DNA of 64,000 nt from Heterobasidion occidentale. Lineage: Eukaryota; Basidiomycota; Agaricomycetes; Russulales; Bondarzewiaceae. A program made the translations under genes and the position numbers. The stretch's first letter is position 1, and each line of letters opens with the position of its first letter. The stretch spans positions 1,054,001-1,118,000 of the forward strand of contig JBCAQO010000010.1 of assembly GCA_039111635.1 (NCBI GenBank). The letters are read 5' to 3'. Under the pieces are notes generated by a model. That model was not told the origin of the DNA, searched no databases, and saw only the letters and a list, made by a program, of their open reading frames with translations. Shown here piece after piece: positions 42,824 to 53,900 of this stretch.

Positions 42824-45800
42824 CTTATCCTACCATTGTCGGGGAATACATACCCTCTTAATGATGTCCTAAAGTCTCATTATAGACGAAGTTGGCGATT
42901 CCCTAGCTAGATCGAGCTCTTCTCTTTCAGGCTGTTATGGCGAGTTTTTGATGATCATCTGTCGCTCTTCCACCAATGTCTTTGCTAGACAGAAGCGCGT
43001 ACGAGGCGTGGGTAGCATTGTGAGTACAGCGACACCATCCCGAAATCCACGAAACAGCTCACGCTGATTGTACTTCCTTTGCAGTCAATGCATATTTTGG
43101 TGAGGCTCAAGGGTAACCGATGTGATTCTCAGCTCTCACAAGTCGGGCCGAGTGTCCGTACTCATGTTCCCTATCTGTTCTCGCTGACTATATTTCAAGC
43201 TTCTGCCTGATTTCGCTGTGCCTTACAGCAGTTCTGAAAGTGCCGTAGAATGAAGGGACGATCAATTATTAGGTACGTACTAGCTGGGCTTTGTGTCAGG
43301 GATGCACCTCTAAGATCCTACAATGGATGCAAGCCTTTCTTCATGAAGACAGATTCGTTTGTCTCCCCAGTACGCATCCTGAGCCCATTTCCCCTCACAA
43401 CTCTGCTAACATCGGAGTTTTCCAACTCATACGAAGCCTTAGAACGAAACCCGAGCTTCAATCTGTGGCCCTGTCGCCTTGGCCTCTCAAAACACTCGCT
43501 CGCTATATTGCGAGCGTAGAACACCCATTCCAGGTATCGCTTCTCAACTACAACTTCGATCAGGGTCCGAACCTTGCAATTTGAGGCCCGAGTGCGATAA
43601 TCTGTTCATCATGCGATAATACCAAGAACCTCGACCTTTCTCTTTCGGGATACCACGGCATTCTTGCTTGGTCGTCTGATAGCTTTCAAATTGTGCATAC
43701 TGAAAGCATCACGGAGCTTTCTGCCTATCGACATGCAATATGGCATGGGTATGCGGCCTCGATCGAATAATTGGCATGTAAATTCTCATGATAAACAACT
43801 AACCTTTAGCACAATAACAGTGCCACCACGCTTCAAACAGATGACATCCTGTTTGCCACGATCGCATCTCAGTTACATGTTCCAGCCTCTGTTCACCTTC
43901 ATATATGATAGGGTTTTCGCATCCTAGCCCCTGTGGGTTCCGGTAGATATTTATCTTCCATGGGAAAACATTTCGGCATGGGGGTAACGCGGATACCATG
44001 GCCATCTTCAATTGATGTCGAGGGCATAAATGGTCGGATCTGATCATTCATGACAGTGGTTTGGTGTTTACAGCTATGATATTCGAACTTTGCTGTCGAC
44101 TCATCAACAATCAAATGCGAACAAGATTTTCCTAGAATCCCGTCAATTCTGGGCAAGCAGACCACGGCGGAGATCACATTGCTTTGCCGACGCAGAACTG
44201 CTCTTAATCCCTACGACTCTTCGATCCCACAATTGGCAGGCGCACATCAGAATATCGGAGTCGGCAAGCCGCATCTGGTTCTTATACGTGGCACGTTTCG
44301 AACTTGCCCCTCCAAGCTTCGAATTCCGACCCTTCGTATTCTCCCTGAAAGCTTCTCTCAACTTTATTTCCTTACTTCCCTCCCGTTTTAGGCCCTGTCT
44401 TCCTCGTTTCGTTCCTTTCCCCGTTTCCCACTTCCCAGAGCTACCTATTCCGGCGTTCTATTCGTGTTCTCCCCGAGCACGCGTTCTTGCGCGTGCCACG
44501 CGTGCCAGGAGATGCACAGGAAAGATCATCTATACGGCCCTTCTTTCCCACCCGAATCCTGTATCCAACTCTGTCCCGGCAGAACTCAGTTCGATCGTAC
44601 GGCTTTGTTCACTCGTCGTGTGTGCTATATACCATCCTTCCCTCTCAAATCTGATGATAGCAGCTTTGTGTTATGGCGCAGCGGTGCAGCGGTGCGGCGT
44701 CTCGTATTCTTCGTGCGCGCATAGAGCTCTCACGCAAGATGCGATATTCAACCTCATCCTGTGCTACACCCTATCTCCACCCTATTGCATTCAGCCGAGC
44801 ACCGTGTCCAGAGTCCTTCCTTGCTTTCCATTTACTTGCTACCGGAACCGTCGCTTGCCCCGCACCTCACGGCCCTCACCCACATTGAGCAACGCCGTCA
44901 CACACTAGCTGGGGTAATGCCCGAGAATACTCCACCAGTTCTCCACTATTCCACTTGAGTCCTGTGCAAGCTATATTTCGTGTATAGCGCTCAGATACCA
45001 AGGTTGCTTAAGCAAGGACATGCACAAGGATCTCAAGTGCTGGGTGGAAATCAATTCAAGGTCATCTCTACTCTATCGTAGTGATTCATCGTAATCATAT
45101 CCATCGGGTTTGCGACCTGCCCCTTCTCGATATGAGGACTCTGCTCGTGGCACGGCTAGCGCCGTTGTGAGGCTCGCAAGCCGCACTTACAACTGCCTGC
45201 AGCCTGCCCTTGTGATGTAAGGCGAAAATCTGCTGGTCGTCGCAGGTTCCAATCCAAGTATACATCCGCAGAGCCTATGGAGGGCGAGTCCAGGCGTCAT
45301 GGATTTCCTACCACGGTATCTGTTCATGACATGCGAATTTCGTGAACTCAAACTCAAACCTTCTCTCGCTTCTTCTCATGCTCTGGTCGAGTCGCACACG
45401 GTCTCTATATACTTCAGACTCGTGCGCCTGAATTCGGTGGAGATCTTGAGTTCTATCGAGGACCGAGGACCACCTCCAAAGACACATAGACCACTCCCAT
45501 ATCGTCGACTTGCAACAGGATCCGTTTAGGGGCTTGACCTCCATTGCTGAAGGTAGCCGACCTATTCAAAATGGAAATATTTTTTGAACGTCTACGGAAT
45601 CTCGTGTCCTCATCGGATAGAACCAGGGGCTATATGTCCGATGATCTCATTCCCGCGACCGACTTCTCCTCGTACGCGACTGCAACTACAACCGTCCTGT
45701 CACTCAACAACGGATACCGGTGAGCAACTTCAACCCTTTGGTCCAATAATCGAACACTAACACGGTAGTGGGCGAAAGCCGTAGTAGTAATCATGATTCG

Positions 45801-48800
45801 GCTTTCCAGGGCATCTCGGACAGGATCTTGATCCGTTGAGTTATAAAGTAGTCCGAATTGGGCCACTCCTTGCCCCGGTGGAGAGGTGAATGCAAGCCCT
45901 TCCAATTCCCACCGTGTTTTATGAAATACTGAGGACGTGCACGAGCCACTGATGGGAGCTGATGCGGGGCAGGGTTGGAAAGTTTGAGAGCTGGAGACTA
46001 TCAGCTGGGCGTTGGAGCTAGGAGAGCATGTAGGTCGATTGTGGTGCGATAGCGGTCGCTCCGCATCGAGCATGGGGCTCTCTATGGCAATTTCTCACCT
46101 GGGGATCGGCCTTCGAGGTTGTGCTGAAAGTCTGGGGGATAGTCGCTATGGCCGCTCGAGAAGGTCGTTGCAACGGTCACCACACGGGCATAGGTTGCTG
46201 TCTGTGCGTTTAAGCAATGAAGGGATACTCACGCATAAATCTTCTAGGTTAGCTGTCTATAGTTCTGCGTCTAATATCTGACCTTGGTTTCGAGGTTTCA
46301 ATGACGGCGTTGTAGACGATTGTGCAAGTGGACAACAACCCAGTCTGACAATCTGAATATCTGACAGTATTCTATTGTGCTAACTATGTCTCCTCCAAGC
46401 TCTTCACCCTCAGCTCCTCACACGCACCGAGATCCGATCTATCTGCATCTGGATCCAGAAACCCATCGTCGATCGCATCTTCTCATGGCATTTCAATTTC
46501 AAATAGAGGGAATTTTACGTCGGGTCAGGGTCTCAGCATGACGAATTGCTCGCAACGTCAGCTGCTTGGCCAAGAAAATCGAACGCATCGAACGCTGCTC
46601 GAACGGCCGAACCCCACTCTGCGACATGTGCTGCAACGCGGTCCGTCCGTTCGTGCGCGCCGGCTCGAGAGCCTTTTATGGCAGTCTGTGCTCTCCGCGC
46701 GGCCCCTTCCAGTCCCTTACTCCCTACTCAGCACTGATCTAATCGTCAAGCGTCGCGATGCAAGCCCCAATATCGCTTGAATTGCCACATGAAGTGAGAT
46801 GAAGTGTTCCCATGCCACCTCAAAAACTTATAGATTCTGCAGACTAGTCTTGATGTTTGGACACTTGGTGAAGACAGGTGAAGACCAAGGCCGGCGGCGT
46901 TTGGTTTGCAATTTTATTTTAATCAGGGCTGTCAACGGAGCCCAACGGAAGACTAACGGAAGCCAATAGGTATCGACGACGTCATTTTGCTGACTCGGTG
47001 ACAGGGAGAGAAAGGTTGAGGTGCAATTTTGACAGCGCCTTCGACGGAAATGTCGTCCGCAGCACGCTGGGCCGATCACTATCGATGCGCAGCGAGCTGG
47101 TGTCCCCGGAGGCTGTCGGAAGGGACATACTAGGCCATACTCTGGCATATTGGGTCAGGTCGGGTTACTAGGGTGCTGTTTCTGACGATCAGTGACCTTC
47201 AGTGTGACGAGCCCACCCGACCGTGTGCATTCAGTAAGTATTCGGTAGCCGCCGGCTTGTGTGCTTCAAGGGTGTCTGGTATTAGGGTTGTTGGACTGCG
47301 GCGCCCTCACGAGCACTGCAAGGCAGTTGCAAGGCTCTGTCAGGCCCTACCGGTACATCGCTATGTGCCGTAAGATTGAATTCAGATTCAGTGCAGATTG
47401 AATGAGCTTTACTGCGCTCACCGACATCGGGGCGAGGCGCTGCATCTCTCGGCATGGTATACAGTACAGCGCGGTTGTATCCATCATGACACTCCCGTCG
47501 ACCACACTCACGGCATACAAGGGCGTACATCGCGTCGGCCCCTGTCGAAATCAGTCTGAAACAGTGATTGTCATCCACTCGTACATATCCCGCTCTTGGC
47601 TTCGTCTCCCCTTCCTCCAGCCCTGCCTGCTGCTTCTATCCTTTCGCTTCGGCGACTTTTTCTATTGCTTCTAAACCTTTCCCTCAGGGACGTGAGCTAC
47701 TAGGAGCAACGAAAGGCCTGGAAAAGCTCTAAGGTTCTGATCACCGATCAGGACCGGGAACCCCTTGGGGTTCGTCAGAGTTGAAATGAGCGACGTTGTA
47801 TGTAAGGGGCGCGAAACCAAGACATTTCCTCTAAGTCACAGGTGTCGAATTTGCTCGTGCAGGGTCTCGTTGGCCATGGCGAACTAGTAGAACGGACCGG
47901 CAAGCTCGCGACCATCGCGTTGCTGCGTTGCCCGCTCGACGGGTTATGTACTTACGGCAAGCAACCTCGCGAATGTTTGCGTGCTTGGGCTGCCAGGCTG
48001 CAGGTTCTATCGAGTAGATAGTCGAAGATTTCGAGGAGGTCTCATGGCCGAACGCCGAAGACGGCCCCACGACGAAGGAGCTCAGACGATCTCAACGATC
48101 ACCAACGTCAACATCAACGTTGTCTCCGGGCGTACGTACTTATGCGAATACGGAATTAGAACGGATTGTTGGGCGACCTCGAGGCTTCTAAACGGTGTCG
48201 TTGTCGTTGCCCCCGAGACTGCATCTGCACTTTTCGAGGATCCTGGTCAGCAGCCGTAGGCGTCGTACGGCGACCAGCTGGCACCTGCTGGCACCCATCT
48301 CGGAACGAGGTTCTGCGGACGGCATACTCATGTTCCGGTTGCCGGCCCAACGAAAGTTTCGAAGGCCCCAAAGCTCGACATGCATCGACGTCTATCGACG
48401 TGCACAAATTTTCGGGGTGCGGTATACGTGAGAGCTGCAAGGGGCAGTGCTTATCGGCGGAGAGGAGCTGCCAGTTGATAATGCGGCGCGTAACGGTCAC
48501 TGTGCGCATTCTTCACGGACGAGAATGAACTGTCAACGATCCGAAACACGAAAAAAAGAGCGGCGAATGGAGCATGGAGAATGGGGCTCTGAAGAATGGA
48601 GAGACACGTCCCAATTCCACGGCCGTAAGGAGAACGATCGGACAACCATACCCATGCGATGGTAGAAAGTAGTGGTCAACAACTCTGACTCGACGGATGG
48701 CCGTCAGCGTGATCAACGGCGTTGAAGAAGCCTTCGACAAGAAGGCAGAGCAGGCGATGCAAGGTGCCCCTTGCCGGCCTCAATTGCAGATCACAATTAC

Positions 48801-50850
48801 AATTTTCTAGTGATTAGCATCACCTGTGACGTACGTGGCGTTCCTTTTGGGTGCCAGTGAAGAGGAGACGTTGGCGAGGACAAAAAAACAGGGCGATTGT
48901 GGTGGCCTCGAGGATGGCAGGAGGTGGGGTACGGGCTCCGACGAAATCGAGGGAATGAAAAAAAGGGACAAGATGCGGAGGGAGGCAATAGAAAAGGAAC
49001 GACGAGAAAGATGAAAAGGAAAAGATCTGATAAAAAATACGATCCGGAGCGGGTGGTGCGGGCGTCGGGCGATCGAGGCTGGATTTGGGTTGGACTGATT
49101 GGAATCGGTCCTAGACCCAGGGTTCGAACCGGATGAAGCCGGAAGAACGAACTGATCCGAATTCGGAAGAATTGGAACGCGGGCCGGGAGTGGGCCGGGA
49201 CGGGGAGTTGGGTAGATCTCAAGAGCTTCGAATGTCACGGAAAGATACTGTATAGAAGAAACGTATAGCTAGCTATAGCTAGAGCAGAAAGGGACCTGAC
49301 GGCGGCCTCAGAATGACGCATTTGCTATATGGTACACGGACATGAGTAAGTCTTGGGATAATGCTGCTTTGAAAGGGCTTGAAAGGGGTAACGAAGGTCA
49401 AGGGGAAAGGCCCAGAAAGGGGTCGAAGAGGCGAATGCCATAAAGCAAGGAACGTTCAGGAGTGACCAGGCGGACAGTGTGACATTGTGATGGAAAGTCA
49501 GGCCTCAGGACAAACGCATTCGATGTGTCAAAGGCACTCGAACGACGGCACGATTTCGCGAGGCGGCGTGAAGACGACGGGTGAGAATCGGAGAATGTGT
49601 TCTGAGAAGCAGTATGGAGCGGAGACGAACATGGGAGCGGCACCGAATCGCGTGGGGCATGCTACTGTCCTGCCATGCTTCTTCCTCGAGAACGAGAAAG
49701 TACAAGGAAAAGAGAGCGGCTTCGGGGACTCGGAGCAACTGAGTGGGTCTCGTCTTCGCATTACCCTATGTAGGACTTTGTCCCCTTCGCCTAAGGTCCG
49801 TTGGGGGCAAACGAGCGACGTCGATTGGATGGCGAGGGCGATGGCCCTCTGATGTCCTGAGCAGCTCCGACGCCGATAGGGCGCACCTATTCACGACGCT
49901 GGCCACATCAGCGTTTCAAGGTTCTCGGTCAATTTTGACTCTGATTCTCTCTGATTCTGATGGCAGACGAGAGCCCCCGACGGGCGAGTAAGCCTAAGCA
50001 AGCCATCCTGTGAGTAAGTAAGGGCCGTGAGGACGGAAGTGCGTCCGTGCCGTGCACATGGTGCTCACTCCGAAGTGCGAACGCGAGGCCCCAGGTTGGC
50101 GCCAAAGAGGCAAGAATTGCCCACGGGTTCACATCCTCCATTGCGCGCTCGCTGAGCGCGGTGGCAAGCTGTCGGCGCGCTGTTGCCGAATCTGGACGTG
50201 CGGCTGAGAAGCTCTGTCCCGCCCGGGGTGCGCTTCTCGCCCTTCGCAGTGCACCGACGAGCGGGTGAGAGAGGCCACAGGCTGACTGAGCACCGTCATA
50301 GAGGGGGCTGAGAACGCCATCCGGTGCTGGGCCGTCGAACGGCTGCGTTGGGTCCTATTGTATTGGGGCTGATTCAGCGGGGCGCCGCAGTGGATGCGAG
50401 CCAGTTTTAAGGTTCGCAAGTTCACAACGGGAGGTCCACGTGGGGGAGCTCGAGGGGCATTAGAATAGAAGGGACGAGACGCCGCCGTAGTTGTGTTACC
50501 TGCTCGTAACACCCGTCTTGCTGCGAACACGATACCGCCGTACGAGCCGTCTGCTCCTGCTGATTCCCCAGATCAAGCAAGGCGCGTGGATTTGTTCGAA
50601 CGCAGCGCGTTGGAGGAGCGCAAGTAAGCGGGTTGGACCGGGACTGGTTTCGAGGTGCGGACGATCCGAGCGATCGATCTTGGTGGAGGAGCGAGGTTGG
50701 GGCGCTGACCTGTTTGTTACATAGCTGCTGAGCTAGTCGATCGGCTCCGCTCCGGGCCATTTCCGCTGTGTTTGCGAGCGATCTGAAGCACGCCACGCGA
50801 ATCTCAACCACGAGCGAGAACCGACCGAGAGCAGCCCCTCGTCCGTCCGT
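42824..50850. other. Gene-poor 8-kb interval
   Basis: Despite many short frames I can assign no gene. Two stretches look weakly coding. On the plus strand 43340-43580 reads LRTKPELQSVALSPWPLKTL, reminiscent of an F-box/LRR fragment. A possible isolated exon with ATG at 45571 (MEIFFERLRNLVSSSDRTRG) ends at a GTGAGC near 45720. Overlapping short palindromes built on TAGCTA lie at 49264-49282. No transposase, reverse transcriptase or long repeat is evident. Confidence 0.4.
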
Positions 50851-50852
50851 CC

Positions 50853-50980
50853 GTCCGTCCTCTCTTCGGCGACTCCCCCGGCCTCTCCTTTATTATTCAC
50901 AAATTATATTCTGCCCGTGAGTCCCCTCCTCCTCCTCTCTCCTCCTGTCACCTCTTGTCTCCCCCCGCCCCGACTTGCGA
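50853..50980 (+). promoter_or_regulatory. Pyrimidine-rich leader of the Zn2Cys6 gene, with a CGTC microsatellite
   Basis: Just upstream of the ATG at 50981 the sequence is almost all C and T. It includes about five GTCC/CGTC units near 50850-50870 and several TCC repeats near 50925-50945. This is typical of a fungal transcription start region or 5' leader. No TATA box is obvious. Confidence 0.5.
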
Positions 50981-53900
50981 ATGTCTACCCCTTTCTCTGT
51001 CCCCTCCACCCCCACCTTCTCCCTCCCGCTCTCCGCTCCAGCGCCCGTGCACTACAATAATAACCATATCGACCCACACGCTCACGCCCGTCCGCTCTCG
51101 ATGACAGACCCGCGTCAGTACCAGCACACGTTTCACGTCAAATCCGAGTCTCCTGCACCCCCCGACCTCCCTACCATCTCCGTCCAACAGCCACCGCCAC
51201 AGCAGCAACAGCATTACTCGCTCGCTGCCCATCCCCACTCGCACACGAACGGCGCCTCTGCGTCCGCGTCCGCAGTCTTCCGCTTCGGCACAGCGACGCC
51301 TCATAACTCACACCCGCTTAATAACAATCATAATAGCAGCAGCAACAGCAACCACCCCCACGGGCTCCCATCCTTCAGCTTCATGTCCCAGCCCGCCGCG
51401 GCGTGGTCGTCGGCCGCCGGCGTTCACCACTACCCGTCCCACGCGCACCACTCAACTCACCACCCGCACGCGCATCAACACCCCCATCAACACCCCCATC
51501 AACACCAGCAGCACCCTCATCTGAGCTTGCCGCCGCTGAACGACCAGCATGTGCTCACTATGGACGACTACGACGATCAGGATGAACTTGGGGAGCTTCC
51601 GGCTCCCGGCTCTGCACACGCCGCGGCGGCGGCGGCGGTCTTGGGTCTGGGTCTGGGTCTGGAGGAGGTGCGGGGCAGAAAACGTTCGAGAAGGTGATCA
51701 GGAGGCGGAGTAGTAAAGGTACGTCTTGGCTTTCTCTCTGCTGGTTGGCCCTGTGGTATCCAATTCCACCATCTTCGTCCCGAGTTACCTCGTGTTTCTC
51801 CGACGCTGCACCCTTCCTCTCCACTTCGACATCTTTTGTCTCTGCTTCTGCTTTAAATGGTGACTGACTCGGGCTCCTCTTTCTATTTCTGCTCTTACTC
51901 CATGCACGGCGATATCATACTTCCCGTTCGGTCCCTTTTCGCCCGGTTGCCCTTTCACCCGTCCTTGCTCATGGGCGGGTTGGCGGAATTGGGTGTGTAT
52001 AGCGTGCGACCAATGCCGCAAGTCCAAATGCAAGTGCGAGCGCGCAAGTGAGAACGAGCCGTGCAAGAGCTGCTTGATGCTCGGAACGCGTGAGTTCATC
52101 CCTCCTTTGTCTCTTTGACCGTTTCCGCTCGAATGCTTTCGACTTCTTTGCCTTTGTGTTTCATTGGCATTTCGTTGTTTTCATTGGTTTTCTCGAGACG
52201 TGCCCCTCGACGTTCGTTCGGTCCGTCTTCGCCTATCGGCCCGTGTTGCGTGTCATTGCGCCTGTTTTCTTCCCTTTCTGTGGTTTCGAATTTCGTTCTA
52301 TTTATACATCCGAGCTCGTGCGTCGGCGAAAGCGCGTCTCGGAAAGCGAGCCTTCACCTTGTGCTGGGATGGAAGACTCTTTTCGCTTCAGCATTTACGT
52401 ATTCAGCGCCTTGGTGTCGTTTCGTGGTTTCATTCGTGGATGGATGGACGTGGGCAGGCTTCCGTTCCCTGCGTGGTGCGGTGTTTGCTTTTTCGATCCA
52501 CCGACAGTGCACATGGCTCTGTCAATGGGTTCATTCCCGGGTCCAGGGATGCGCCTTGTGCACTTGCACGGTCTGTGGACTGGTCGGCGTAGACAGCTGG
52601 GCGGGGCGTAGATGAGCACGACGTGGATCCGCGGTCGTGGACTTGTCAGCTCGGTCCACGGCACACAAGTGCACACCCACCCGCTCTCCCCGCTATCTCT
52701 CCTTTCACTCCTTCTCTTTCTTTCCCCGTCCTTGATGTCTTGCGCGAGATTAACTGATCCATTTCCCCCCTTTTTTTATTGCTGACAGCATGCACGTTTC
52801 TTGGCCCCTCGCGCAAGCGTGGCCCGCCGAAGGGCTACATCGACGCGATCGAAGCGCGTTTGCATCAGACAGAGGCCCTCATTGGGATCATGATCGCCGC
52901 AAACGACGTGCGCGCGCGGGGGCTACTCGAGGATCTTGCGCAGGTGAGCTTTGCAACGAGTCTGAAAGGCCGCGCCTTGGTCTTGTGCGCATATATGACC
53001 CACGTGTGCATCGCACGCCTGAATATATGCGCATACATATGTTGCACAATGCACTCGCTCTCGCCTTGATGCATGCCGGCTGACGAACGCTGCTCTATTG
53101 CATAGGATACCCTTGCAAGAGAGATCATCGATCGCGTTGACAACTCGCCGTACGGCGTCAAGGGCCGCAGCCGTGGCGCTGAGGCCGTCGGCGGCAATCG
53201 CGCCCGCATCGTCTCTCAATCACAGTCGCAGTCAGGTGATGGTGAGGGAGAAAATGGCGACTCGCCATCATTGCAGTCGACTCAGTAAGCCCCTTATTGT
53301 TTTCCCTTTCATCATTTTCATTATACTCATGTTAATTCGGATCCCTTCGCAGCCCCTCAAACGAATGGCAAGACCGGGTCGCAGCGCGCTTGAATGCGCT
53401 CGCACTCGCCCGAAAACAGAACGCGTACGCGCCAGGCGATTCGCCTGTCTTGCAGTACCCCTCCGCTCCGGCCGCCGCGGCGTACGATTCGGACCGGCCA
53501 CCGTCAGGCTCCAACCCCAACGCGAGTTTCGACTCGCCGACAAACACGAGCGCACGGCCCTCGTTGTCCATCATACCCCCTGGCCTAGGCATCAGTCGCC
53601 GATCGCTCTCGCCTGCGCGCCGCCAGCGAAGGCGAGTCGGTTCCGTCTCGCTTTCCGCATCGTTCTCCGGCCCGGAGTCGCATCCGCGCCCGCACTCGCA
53701 CTCGCAATCCCGTTCGCGCTCGCCATCGGGCTCCGCGAGTTTGTCGCCGAACGCGCACGTCCATATGCGGGATAGGGGCCGGACGCCCGATGTACTGGAC
53801 GAGAGCTCGGAGGATGACGAGCTCGCGGCCGAGGTGGGGCAGTTGAGCTTGAACGAGGAGAGGGAGGTGCGGTACCATGGCAAGGCCAGCGGACTCCACT

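Noticed and set aside
44090..44908. 272-codon plus-strand frame in the gene-poor interval
   Set aside because: The composition is Ser/Pro/Leu/Cys-rich, from a pyrimidine-rich strand. No domain is seen, and overlapping frames of similar quality exist.
49110..49140. tRNA T-arm-like GGTTCGAACC
   Set aside because: There is no A box or cloverleaf around it; the motif is a short palindrome.
52090..52615. Three overlapping plus-strand frames of 142-173 codons
   Set aside because: They lie within the intron that splits the zinc cluster; the Phe/Cys/Ser-rich composition fits T-rich intron sequence. Kept only as part of the long-intron finding.
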